From positions 62,001-126,000 of the forward strand of contig JBDWSF010000032.1 in assembly GCA_039985655.1 (NCBI GenBank): DNA of 64,000 bases, given 5' to 3'. Origin of the DNA: Postechiella sp039985655 (lineage in GTDB: Bacteria; Bacteroidota; Bacteroidia; Flavobacteriales; Flavobacteriaceae). Positions 1 to 8,031 of the stretch are shown piece by piece; the stretch's first letter is position 1; each line of letters opens with the position of its first letter. Under the pieces are notes generated by a model that saw only the letters and a list, made by a program, of their open reading frames with translations, searched no databases and was not told the origin of the DNA. Position numbers and translations under genes: made by a program.

Positions 1-221
1 ATTACAAGGTATAAAGACTCAAGTCTCCCTAAATTTTGATTTATAATGATGTTATTTTTGCCGTATAAATCGAATTATGAGAAATAGAGCAATTTTTAGA
101 TTTGTTTTACTGAAAAAGAGAATGGTAATAGAATTAATACTGGTTTCCTTAGAGAGAAGTATGGAGTTGGAAATCAGTTGTTAAAAATAAATAATAAATT
201 GATCAAGTCTTTTTGAAAACA

Positions 222-268
222 AAAACGGGGTTTATTAATAAGACATACTTATTAGTAAACCCTGTTTT
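222..268 (-). terminator. Rho-independent terminator of the sugar-acid operon
   Basis: A 21-bp stem with two G.U-type mismatches (222-242 against 248-268) encloses the 5-nt loop ACATA. Read on the minus strand it is followed by a T-rich run. It lies about 15 nt past the stop codon of the FAH-family hydrolase and so closes the minus-strand operon. Nothing else was recognised in bases 1-221. Confidence 0.8.
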
Positions 269-282
269 AAAAATACAAGAAC

Positions 283-1140
283 TTATTTTTTATAAGCAAT
301 AACATTTTGTTTTGATGTCCCTAAACCTTCAATACCTAGTTCTACAACATCTCCAGGTTTTAAGTATAATGGAGGTGTTAAACCTAGACCTACACCAAAT
401 GGCGTACCTGTAGAGATAATATCTCCTGGTAATAAAGTCATGAATTGACTAATATGACTTATAGATTCTTGGATGTTAAAAATAAAATCGGAAGTCGAGC
501 TATTTTGCATGATTTTCCCATTAAGTTTTAACCATAAGTTTAAATTATTTGGGTCTTCAATTTCATCAGTAGTAGCAATAAATGGTCCAAGAGGCGCGAA
601 AGTATCACAACTTTTTCCTTTTACCCATTGTCCAGAACGTTCTAATTGGAAGGCTCTTTCGCTAACATCGTTATGTAAAACATAACCAGCAATATGATCT
701 ATCACCTCTTCTTTTTCTATATAAGATGCTTTTTTACCGATAACTACAGATAATTCTACTTCCCAATCTGTTTTTGTACTGTTTTTAGGAATCATAATAT
801 CGTCAAAAGGACCAACCATAGCCGATGTGGCTTTAAAGAAAAGAACAGGCTCTTTTGGCACATCCATACCTGCTTCTGCGGCATGTTGTGCATAATTAAG
901 TCCTATACAAACAATTTTAGATGGTCTAGTAAGTGGCGCGCCTAAACGAACACTATCATCAATTTCAGGACAACTAGATTGGTTTGTTTCTAACCAAGTT
1001 TTAAGTTTTCCAATACCATCATTTCCAAAGAATTCTTCATTGTAATCAGTTCCAAAAGCAGATACATCTACTTTTGTTCCGTTTGCTAATTGAACCCCCG
1101 GCTTTTCTTCACCTACAGCTCCAAATCTTATTAATTTCAT
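283..1140 (-). CDS. Fumarylacetoacetate-hydrolase-family protein, probable 2,4-diketo-3-deoxy-L-fuconate/rhamnonate hydrolase
   Basis: This 285-residue cytoplasmic enzyme belongs to the FAH family, which cleaves C-C bonds in diketo acids. The C-terminal FAH fold starts near residue 72. Visible active-site residues are His86 in NYAQHAAE, the divalent-metal set Glu127 and Glu129 (DWEVEL) with Asp158, and Lys176 in KGKSCDTFAPLGP. The glycine-rich motif STGTPFGVG lies near the C-terminus. Homologues are often labelled ureidoglycolate lyase. Beside an SDR dehydrogenase and a UxaA-type dehydratase, the better reading is the last step of the non-phosphorylative deoxy-sugar route, splitting the diketo acid into pyruvate and L-lactate (known for the family; the substrate here is inferred). 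It is the last gene of its operon, 31 bp after the SDR gene, and is followed by a strong terminator. Confidence 0.85.
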   Translation of the reverse strand: MKLIRFGAVGEEKPGVQLANGTKVDVSAFGTDYNEEFFGNDGIGKLKTWLETNQSSCPEIDDSVRLGAPLTRPSKIVCIGLNYAQHAAEAGMDVPKEPVLFFKATSAMVGPFDDIMIPKNSTKTDWEVELSVVIGKKASYIEKEEVIDHIAGYVLHNDVSERAFQLERSGQWVKGKSCDTFAPLGPFIATTDEIEDPNNLNLWLKLNGKIMQNSSTSDFIFNIQESISHISQFMTLLPGDIISTGTPFGVGLGLTPPLYLKPGDVVELGIEGLGTSKQNVIAYKK

Positions 1141-1171
1141 ATAATTACTATTTACGTATTATTTATTGTTA

Positions 1172-1948
1172 TTATCCGTTTAATGTTACAAACCCACCAT
1201 CAATAGCATAGTTAGAACCTGTTATAAAACCAGCTTCATCAGAGCATAAGAAAAGTACTAAATCTGCAATTTCTTGTGTGCTCCCCATTCTACCAATAGG
1301 TTGTGTTTTTGATAATTTCTCAAACATTTCTTCCTCTTTACCAGGGTAATTTTTGCTAATAAACCCGTCTACAAAAGGGGTGTGTACTCTACCTGGAGCA
1401 ATACAGTTACAACGAATACCATCATTTATATAATCTTTCGCGATAGAGTATGTCATGGTTAATACAGCACCTTTAGTCATGGAATAAGCAAAACGGTCGT
1501 TTATTCCAACTGTAGAAGCTATTGAGGCTAAGTTTAAAATAACACCTCCACCATTTTTTAAAGATGGAATAGATGCTTTAATACAGTTATAAACACCTTT
1601 AATGTTTACGTTATAAAGACGGTCTAAATCTTCCTCTTCAACAGCTTCAATATTACCAACATGCGCAATACCTGCGTTATTGATTAATATATCAATCTTT
1701 TCTGTTTTAGTAATGTTTTGAATAATTTCGGTGACGTTTTTTTCATTGGCAACATCACATTTATGAGCATCACCTTGTTTTCCAATTTTATTAATTTCTG
1801 CAACAGTTTCTTGAGCTGCATCTAAATTAAAATCTAAGATGTGAACTTTGGCTCCTTGTAAGGCAAAGGTTAAAGAGATCGCTTTACCTATACCACTTCC
1901 TCCACCAGTTACAACGGCTACTTTGTTTTTTAAACTAAATTTTGTCAT
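1172..1948 (-). CDS. SDR-family dehydrogenase, probable 2-keto-3-deoxy-L-fuconate (or rhamnonate) 4-dehydrogenase
   Basis: This is a classical 258-residue short-chain dehydrogenase/reductase. The Rossmann motif TGGGSGIG is at residues 14-21, an acidic residue (Asp39) at the end of beta-2 favours NAD+ over NADP+, NNAG is at 90-93, and the catalytic set is Ser142, Tyr155 and Lys159 (YSMTK). The usual C-terminal signature, TGSNYAIDGG, is present. It sits between the dehydratase and the FAH hydrolase in one operon (38 bp and 31 bp gaps). In the non-phosphorylative L-fucose/L-rhamnose pathway, an SDR at this place oxidises the 2-keto-3-deoxy acid to the 2,4-diketo acid used by the hydrolase. The exact substrate cannot be read from sequence. 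Confidence 0.82.
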   Translation of the reverse strand: MTKFSLKNKVAVVTGGGSGIGKAISLTFALQGAKVHILDFNLDAAQETVAEINKIGKQGDAHKCDVANEKNVTEIIQNITKTEKIDILINNAGIAHVGNIEAVEEEDLDRLYNVNIKGVYNCIKASIPSLKNGGGVILNLASIASTVGINDRFAYSMTKGAVLTMTYSIAKDYINDGIRCNCIAPGRVHTPFVDGFISKNYPGKEEEMFEKLSKTQPIGRMGSTQEIADLVLFLCSDEAGFITGSNYAIDGGFVTLNG

Positions 1949-1986
1949 TATTATTTAGGCTAATTTATTTATAAATATTTTTAATA

Positions 1987-3648
1987 TTAAAGAGACATAC
2001 CTCGTTTCCACGGAATAAAATCGTCTTGTCTTAATTGTTTTGCTTTCGTTAATTTTCCACTGGCTACTTCAATAACAAAATCTAATAAATCTTCACCAGT
2101 TTCTTCTATAGATGTTGTGCCTTCAATAATAGCTCCTGTATTAAAGTCTATAATGTCTGGCATTTTATTAAATAGCTTTGTATTTGTTGATACCTTTACT
2201 ACTGGCGTAATTGGGTTGCCTGTTGGTGTACCTAATCCCGTTGTAAATAAAATAACATTACAACCAGAACCTGCTAGACCTGTTGTAGATTCCACATCAT
2301 TTCCAGGAGTGCATAACAAATTTAATCCAGAGCTTTCAACTTGTTCTGTATAATCGAGAACATCTTCTACGGGAGAACTTCCTCCTTTTTTAGCTGCTCC
2401 AGCAGATTTGATAGCATCGGTAATTAAACCATCTTTTATGTTTCCAGGGGATGGATTAGCATAAAACCCTGCGCCTAAAGCATCTGCTTTTGCGCTATAA
2501 ACAGACATGATTTCTGAGAATTTTTTTGCTTTATCAGAACTCGAACATCTATTGATTAATTCTTGTTCTACACCATTTAGTTCTGGGAATTCTGAAAGTA
2601 CAGTTGCCCCACCTAATCCAACAATTAAATCGGATACATAACCTAGCGTTGGGTTTGCTGATATACCCGAAAACCCATCAGAACCACCACATTCTAAACC
2701 TATAACGAGTTTGCTTAATGATGCGGGTTTACGTTCAATTTTATTAGCTTCTATTAAACCTGTAAAGGTTTTTTTAACAGCTTCGGCTAGTAATTCTTGT
2801 TCAGATTCACTTTGTTGTTGTTCTAAAATAAAAATAGGCTTTTTATGCTCAGGAGACATTTTAGATAATGCTTTTTCTAAGATACTTGCTTGTGCATGTT
2901 GGCAACCTAAACTTAAAATTGTGGCACCAGCGACATTTGGATTGTTTATATAACCAGCTAACAAATTACATAATGCAACAGAATCGGAAGTGGCTCCGCC
3001 ACAACCACCTTCGTGTGTTAAAAAATGGATCCCATCAACATTAGGAAATAATGGGTTTTTATTTTGCTGACTCTTCGTTTTTAAAATATTTCTATTTAGT
3101 ATGGTTTCTGTAGAAGCACCATTCTTATAATCTTCAATTAAGACATCTACATCTAAATTTAAGTGTTGTTGTTTTCCGAACCCCAATTTTTCTACTAGTG
3201 CTTGCTTTAAAACTTCTACATTTCTGTTTTGACAAAACACTAAAGGTATAATTAACCAATTATTTTCGGTACCAACCTTTCCATCTGCTCTATGGTAGCC
3301 ATTAAATGTTTTGTTTACAAATCTTGAAATATTTGGGGCTTCCCATTTTATTTTGTCATTAGAGTCTTCCGCAGTATATTGCTCTGTATCATGTACAACA
3401 TTTGTGGTACTAATAAGTCCTCCTTTTTTAATTTCTTTTTTAGCTCGTCCAACTAAAACACCGTACATATAGACGGCATCACCTTTGTTTAGCTTTTCTG
3501 AAGTAAATTTATGTTTAGCGTCAATATCATCTTGAATAACATATGTATCTGAATTTAAAGACACTTTTTCTTCTTTATTTAAATTAGTTAATGCTACTAA
3601 AATATTGTCTTTTGGGTGTATTTTTAAAATTTTTTTCTGATTATCCAT
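1987..3648 (-). CDS. UxaA/altronate-dehydratase-family sugar-acid dehydratase with SAF domain
   Basis: This 553-residue cytoplasmic enzyme has the UxaA layout: an N-terminal SAF domain (about residues 10-95, ending near the VVHDTEQ stretch) and a C-terminal dehydratase domain (about 115-545). Family-typical stretches include THEGGCGG, LECGGSDGFSGISANP and SEFPELNG. Conserved cysteines (GCGG, GCQHA, ECGG, GSGCN) suit a metal-dependent lyase. UxaA enzymes remove water from altronate. In Bacteroidota, homologues clustered with SDR and FAH genes are plausible dehydratases for fuconate, rhamnonate or galactonate, which is an inference from context. It is first in the operon, about 175 bp from the convergent end of the AraC gene, so its promoter lies in 3649-3824; I could not place a -7 box there with confidence. 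Confidence 0.8.
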   Translation of the reverse strand: MDNQKKILKIHPKDNILVALTNLNKEEKVSLNSDTYVIQDDIDAKHKFTSEKLNKGDAVYMYGVLVGRAKKEIKKGGLISTTNVVHDTEQYTAEDSNDKIKWEAPNISRFVNKTFNGYHRADGKVGTENNWLIIPLVFCQNRNVEVLKQALVEKLGFGKQQHLNLDVDVLIEDYKNGASTETILNRNILKTKSQQNKNPLFPNVDGIHFLTHEGGCGGATSDSVALCNLLAGYINNPNVAGATILSLGCQHAQASILEKALSKMSPEHKKPIFILEQQQSESEQELLAEAVKKTFTGLIEANKIERKPASLSKLVIGLECGGSDGFSGISANPTLGYVSDLIVGLGGATVLSEFPELNGVEQELINRCSSSDKAKKFSEIMSVYSAKADALGAGFYANPSPGNIKDGLITDAIKSAGAAKKGGSSPVEDVLDYTEQVESSGLNLLCTPGNDVESTTGLAGSGCNVILFTTGLGTPTGNPITPVVKVSTNTKLFNKMPDIIDFNTGAIIEGTTSIEETGEDLLDFVIEVASGKLTKAKQLRQDDFIPWKRGMSL

Positions 3649-3824
3649 GTACTAATAAATCGTGAGTTTTAATTATACAATAGTACACGCAAAATAGTTA
3701 TATATCTTACAAATATTTGGCTTATTATAATACTATTATTGCTTTATGGAATATAAATAACTGAAAACTGCAAAAATGAAGTGCTTTTTAATCAGAATTA
3801 ATAAAAACACCACTAAAGAACGGT

Positions 3825-4703
3825 TTAAATAGTTGACGCTTTTATTTTATAATTTTTTAAATATTCAGAAGGAGTACAATGCATTACAATTTTGAATTGG
3901 CGGTTGAAATTTGAAATGTTTTTGAAACCAGACTCGTAGCAAACGGCAGCGATATTAAACTTATTTTCCATAAGTAATTTACAGGCGTAACCAATACGTA
4001 TTTCGGTAACATAGCGCGAAAATGTTTTTCGATTTACACGTTTAAAGAATCGGCTGAATGCAGATGTGTTCATATGAGCTATATTAGCTGCAGCTGCTAA
4101 GTTTATGTCTTTATTGAAATTTTTAAAAATATAGGCTTGTACTTTATCTTGAGTATCACTTTTTGTAGATTTAAAAGAGTTAACAAAACCTTGACTAGCT
4201 AATCGTTTAATTTGCGTGTGCTTTGCTAATTTATTAAGGATAATTAAAAAAGAAACCGTTTTGTCAAAACCTTTTAATTCTAACATGTTTTGAATATCGG
4301 AAATTAACTTTTTGCCAATATTTAAGAATTTAAGCCCGAAGCGTGCTCTTTCAAAAAGTTCTAATAAATGAATCATTTCAGGAGTTTCGAAAAAATCTTT
4401 ACCTAAATAATCTTGTTTAAAATGAATGGCAATGGCTTTTGCCGATTGATTAGAGTCTTGATCAAAATAATCTTCGTCATTTAACCACATGTGTGGTAAG
4501 TTTTTACCAATTAAAACCACATCTCCAACTTCAAATTTTTCTATACTATCTCCAATAAAACAGGTGCCCTCACTTTTAAGAATAACTACAAGTTCTAATT
4601 CTGGGTGATAATGCCAAATTTTTAAAAAATAAGGGTATTCATTTACTTTAGTTGTAAACGAACTATTACTTATACTACTTCTATCTAAAAGGTGGAGCTT
4701 CAT
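3825..4703 (-). CDS. AraC-family transcriptional regulator with N-terminal cupin
   Basis: This is a 292-residue regulator. The N-terminal cupin-like ligand domain (about 1-140) contains YHPELELV, GDSIEKFEVGDVVLIG and LPHMWLND. The C-terminal part (about 185-285) holds two helix-turn-helix motifs of the AraC type, with AANIAHMNTSAFSRFFKR and a second HTH around CYESGFKNISNFNRQFK. I chose the ATG at 4703 because MKLHLL is the usual beginning of this subfamily; an in-frame ATG at 4742 would add 13 residues. A -7-like box, TACTTTTA, lies at 4772-4779 on the minus strand. It stands between the sugar-acid operon and the divergent SDR gene and probably controls them (inference). A decayed copy of its 5' half and promoter occurs at about 6085-6400. 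Confidence 0.85.
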   Translation of the reverse strand: MKLHLLDRSSISNSSFTTKVNEYPYFLKIWHYHPELELVVILKSEGTCFIGDSIEKFEVGDVVLIGKNLPHMWLNDEDYFDQDSNQSAKAIAIHFKQDYLGKDFFETPEMIHLLELFERARFGLKFLNIGKKLISDIQNMLELKGFDKTVSFLIILNKLAKHTQIKRLASQGFVNSFKSTKSDTQDKVQAYIFKNFNKDINLAAAANIAHMNTSAFSRFFKRVNRKTFSRYVTEIRIGYACKLLMENKFNIAAVCYESGFKNISNFNRQFKIVMHCTPSEYLKNYKIKASTI

Positions 4704-4814
4704 AACTATAAATTGAATGTAAACATAATACAAAAAAAACATAAATTTCTGTATGATCGAGTTTAAAGCAATAAAAGTATTTTATTTAGTAATGTTTTAG
4801 TTGTTATAATTTAA

Positions 4815-4949
4815 AACAATCCATTTCATTTAGCTCCAGATGACTTGGTGATTTTAGATAAAAACACGTATTGGACTGTGGAACATGGAAAAATTAATAA
4901 TGTGATAGGAAGTTCATCTGTTGATATTCTATTGAATGATAATTTTTAA
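4815..4949 (+). pseudogene. C-terminal fragment of an unrecognised gene
   Basis: An open stretch of 44 codons runs from a stop at 4812 to TAA at 4947 without a start codon. It reads like real protein (LAPDDLVILDKNTYW, VEHGKINNVIGSS) rather than AT-rich noise. I do not recognise the family. It lies in the divergent AraC/SDR intergenic region (4743-5082) and is probably the tail of a gene removed by rearrangement. Apart from this and the AraC promoter, I see nothing else in that gap. Confidence 0.3.
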
Positions 4950-5082
4950 ATAAATCTATTGAATGATTAAATAATTAGGTTTTAAGAAAAAAAAGTCTAA
5001 ATTTTACTGCTTGTAAAATTATGAAGGTAATTAAAGGTAATTAACGGAAGGTGAAATATAATATATATAGAATTCGTAACAA

Positions 5083-5862
5083 ATGGATTTAAATTTAAAG
5101 AACAAAGTAATTATTGTAACAGGAGGATCAAAAGGTATTGGTTTAGGTATTGTTGAATCTTTAATAAGAGAAGAGGCTATTCCTGTTATTATTACAAGAA
5201 ATAAAGCTAGTGTCATTGATGTTCTAGAGCGTTTTAAGAACAAGGGACTTGATTTGTTTTATGCTCTTGCAGAATTAACAGACCCTGAACAATGTAAGAA
5301 CGCTGTGAAAAGTGTAGTTGACAAATATGGTAAAATTGACGGACTAGTAAATAACGCAGGAGTAAATGATGGTGTTGGTCTAGAAAATGGAAATTACGAA
5401 GATTTCATGTCTTCTTTAAAAAGAAATGTGGTGCATTATTATCTTATGGCTCAATATGCTTTACCAGAACTTAAAAAAAGTAAGGGAGCTATTGTAAATA
5501 TTGGTTCCAAAACGGCAGATACTGGGCAAGGTGGTACTTCTGGCTATGCTGCATCTAACGGTGGACGTAATGCTTTAACTAGAGAATGGGCTGTTGAATT
5601 GTTACCATATAGTATACGTGTTAATGCCTTAATTGTAGCAGAATGCTATACACCTTTATATGAAAAATGGATTAGTACTTTTCCAAATAAAGAAGAGAAG
5701 TTAGCAGGTATTACAAAAAATATTCCTTTAGAAAACCGTATGACTACTGCAGAAGAAATTGGAGATACGGTGGCTTTTTTATTATCTAGTAAGTCTAGTC
5801 ATACTACAGGGCAACTTCTTTATGTAGATGGAGGTTATACACATTTAGATAGATCTATTTAA
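5083..5862 (+). CDS. SDR-family oxidoreductase, L-fucose-dehydrogenase-like
   Basis: This 259-residue short-chain dehydrogenase has a Rossmann motif, TGGSKGIG, at residues 13-20, NNAG at 90-93, and the active-site region Ser142 and Tyr155 in SGYAASNGGRNAL. The canonical lysine four residues after the tyrosine is replaced by Asn159. The stretch TREWAVELLPYSIRVN and the end GQLLYVDGGYTH resemble SDRs annotated as L-fucose or rhamnose 1-dehydrogenases, which would feed the dehydratase operon next door after lactone opening. A fuconolactonase and a sugar permease, expected partners, are not in the window. It is monocistronic, divergent from the AraC gene and followed by a terminator. Function is inferred from neighbours. 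The lysine loss makes the catalytic mechanism uncertain. Confidence 0.75.
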   Translation: MDLNLKNKVIIVTGGSKGIGLGIVESLIREEAIPVIITRNKASVIDVLERFKNKGLDLFYALAELTDPEQCKNAVKSVVDKYGKIDGLVNNAGVNDGVGLENGNYEDFMSSLKRNVVHYYLMAQYALPELKKSKGAIVNIGSKTADTGQGGTSGYAASNGGRNALTREWAVELLPYSIRVNALIVAECYTPLYEKWISTFPNKEEKLAGITKNIPLENRMTTAEEIGDTVAFLLSSKSSHTTGQLLYVDGGYTHLDRSI

Positions 5863-5975
5863 TAAAGTAATATTATTGATTTCAGAAATTGAAATTATTA
5901 AAAACCATAAGAACTGCGTTTAAATAGAGCCATCTTACTTATGGCATGCTGTGAAAATGTAAAAATTCAGTTTTA

Positions 5976-6017
5976 AAAAGGAGGGCTTTCAAATTTATTG
6001 AGAGCCTTCCTTTTTTT
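5976..6017 (+). terminator. Rho-independent terminator after the SDR gene
   Basis: An A-rich/GGAGGGCTTTC arm pairs with GAGAGCCTTCC, with two G.U pairs and a 9-nt loop, and is followed by seven T. It lies about 115 bp past the stop of the SDR gene on the plus strand. Confidence 0.8.
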
Positions 6018-6084
6018 AATAAACGAATCTGAGGTGTCAATGTATTAAAGTGAGGTTGTCTAAATTATTAATAGAAATCATGTT

Positions 6085-6293
6085 TATAGGTGATGATTTT
6101 GTAAATAATTTTTATCATTTACTTAAGCCTGTGGTAAGTCTTTACTAATAAAAATCACGTTTTTAACTTTAATTTTTTTATACTACATCTAACAAAATAG
6201 GTGTCTTCGCTTTTAATACTACATTTTATAATTAAATTGGTGTCAGTCGTAAGCGAAACGATGATTTATACTATCTCTATCTAAAATGAGGGT
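6085..6293 (-). pseudogene. Decayed remnant of a second AraC-family regulator (5' part)
   Basis: The plus-strand text of 6085-6400 aligns by eye with 4475-4800, the start and promoter of the intact AraC gene. Matching blocks include GTGGTAAG followed by TTTACYAAT, then AATTTTT.TATACTA, then AAAAYAGGTG, and CTATCTAAAA near the start codon. There is an internal deletion of about 60 bp, frame-disrupting differences, and no counterpart of the helix-turn-helix half. Upstream of the lost start, the 19-bp block TTTAAAGCAATAAAAGTAT is identical (4762-4780 and 6350-6368). This is a dead duplicate, not a functional gene. The rest of the 5863-6649 gap holds the SDR terminator and the promoter of the DUF1080 operon. 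Confidence 0.7.
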
Positions 6294-6563
6294 TCTGATG
6301 GCATCTAAATTCAATATTAATATAGTACAAAAAGAGTATGCTATTGTGTTTTAAAGCAATAAAAGTATCATTTTAAGCTATATTTTAGGTAGCTATAAGG
6401 GTTTAAATATTTAATTTTTGTTATAACAATAAATGTTTTTCATTATGACTATTTATTTTAATAGTCATAAATAACATTTAACTTAAATATAGAGCTTTGG
6501 CTGCGTATTAAAAAAACATTTTGTTTACCGTTTTTATATATTGCAAACTAAATACAATTAATA

Positions 6564-6618
6564 TCTATGTTTTTGAATAATATGTCCATGTCAAACAACT
6601 AGAATAGCTTTAGTTTTA
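6564..6618 (+). promoter_or_regulatory. Promoter with direct-repeat operator, DUF1080/oxidoreductase operon
   Basis: TCTAT at 6564-6568 and TCCAT at 6585-6589 are spaced 21 bp start to start and share the central TTTTTGAAT. Exactly 21 bp after the second repeat lies TAGTTTTA (6611-6618), a Bacteroidota-type -7 box. The same layout and spacing occur at 14701-14755 (minus) and 14882-14936 (plus). The second repeat overlaps the place of the -33 element, which suggests an activator site. The activator is probably the hybrid regulator at 32206-36264 (inference). Confidence 0.7.
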
Positions 6619-6649
6619 TGGAATAATAAATAAATTAATCTTAAATTTT

Positions 6650-8029
6650 ATGAATAAAAAATTAATAGGAGTAAAAGTCGTTTTACTTTTAATTGTTATT
6701 GTTTTTTCAAGTTGTTCAAATACAAAAAAAGATGATACACCATGGGTAAATATATTTGATGGAAAAACTTTAAATGGTTGGTCTGTAATTGGAGGGGAAG
6801 CCACTTATAAAGTTGAAGATGCTACAATAATAGGAACAACTGTTCGAAATACTCCAAATACCTTTTTAAGGTCTGATGAATTATATGGTGATTTTATTTT
6901 AGAATTGGATTATAAAGTAGATTCTACAATGAATTCGGGTATTCAAATTAGAACCAATAGTTTTCCGCATTATAGAGACGGTCGCGTTCATGGATACCAA
7001 GTAGAAATTGATCCATCAGAGCGAGCATGGAGTGGTGGGATTTATGATGAAAGTAGACGTGGTTGGTTAAACCCGTTAACGGATAATCCAGAAGCTCAAA
7101 AAGCGTTCAAACAAAATGAATGGAATCATTATCGTATAGAAGCTATTGCCGATACTCTTAAAACTTGGGTAAATGGTGTGCCAGCATCTCATCTAATTGA
7201 TGATAAAACAGCAACAGGTTTTATTGGTTTGCAAGTGCATAGTATTAAAGACCATCAAAAAGAAGGGACTGAAATTAAATGGAAGAATGTTAAAATACTG
7301 ACGGATAGTTTACATAAATATTCAGTAAAATCTTCGATTAAGCCAATAATTACAAAAAACACATTATCTATCGATGATAAAAAGCATGGATGGTCATTAC
7401 TTTGGGATGGCAAAACAACAGAAGGATGGCGTGGTGCTAAATTAGATGGCTTTCCTAAAAATGGTTGGGTCATTGAAAATGGAGAATTAACAGTTTTACC
7501 TTCAGGTGGCGCAGAGTCTAGTGCAGGTGGAGATATTGTAACTAATGATTTATACGGGAATTTTGAACTAAAATTAGATTTCAAATTGACTCCTGGTGCA
7601 AATAGCGGAATTAAGTATTATGTTGATACCGAAATTAATAAAGGCCCGGGTTCTTCAATTGGTTTAGAATTTCAAATTCTAGATGATGCACTTCATCCTG
7701 ATGCTAAATTAGGAAATCATGATGGGAGTAGAACAGTGTCTTCTTTATATGATTTAATTCAAGCAGATACAAATAAACACATGAATGCTATTGGAGAGTG
7801 GAATTCGGCTCATATAATATCCAAAAATAATCATGTAGAACACTGGTTAAATGGTATGAAAGTTTTGGAATACGAACGAGGAAGTGAATATTTTCTAAAA
7901 TTAGTTTCAGAAAGTAAGTATAAAAAATGGCCTGATTTTGGAGTTTTAGAAAAAGGGCAAATCTTGCTGCAAGACCATGGAGACAGAGTATCATTTAAAA
8001 ATATAAAAATTAAAACTTATAACGACTAA
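6650..8029 (+). CDS. Lipoprotein with two DUF1080 (3-keto-glycoside hydrolase/lyase) domains
   Basis: This is a 459-residue exported lipoprotein with a signal peptide ending in VFSSC (Cys22). Two tandem DUF1080 (PF06439) beta-sandwich domains follow: about 33-220 (FDGKTLNGWSVIGG, SGIQIRTNSF, GYQVEID) and about 240-458 (WDGKTTEGWRG, NSGIKYYVD, GLEFQILDD, ending with the LLQDHGDRVSFKNIKIK signature). DUF1080 proteins are linked to cleavage of 3-keto-glycosides after oxidation of a sugar C3 hydroxyl, so they act with a partner dehydrogenase. The next gene, 2 bp downstream, encodes such an oxidoreductase, and both proteins would meet in the periplasm or at the outer membrane. The shared operator upstream links the pair to the inositol/SusCD regulon. 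The glycoside substrate is unknown. Confidence 0.85.
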   Translation: MNKKLIGVKVVLLLIVIVFSSCSNTKKDDTPWVNIFDGKTLNGWSVIGGEATYKVEDATIIGTTVRNTPNTFLRSDELYGDFILELDYKVDSTMNSGIQIRTNSFPHYRDGRVHGYQVEIDPSERAWSGGIYDESRRGWLNPLTDNPEAQKAFKQNEWNHYRIEAIADTLKTWVNGVPASHLIDDKTATGFIGLQVHSIKDHQKEGTEIKWKNVKILTDSLHKYSVKSSIKPIITKNTLSIDDKKHGWSLLWDGKTTEGWRGAKLDGFPKNGWVIENGELTVLPSGGAESSAGGDIVTNDLYGNFELKLDFKLTPGANSGIKYYVDTEINKGPGSSIGLEFQILDDALHPDAKLGNHDGSRTVSSLYDLIQADTNKHMNAIGEWNSAHIISKNNHVEHWLNGMKVLEYERGSEYFLKLVSESKYKKWPDFGVLEKGQILLQDHGDRVSFKNIKIKTYND

Positions 8030-8031
8030 AT

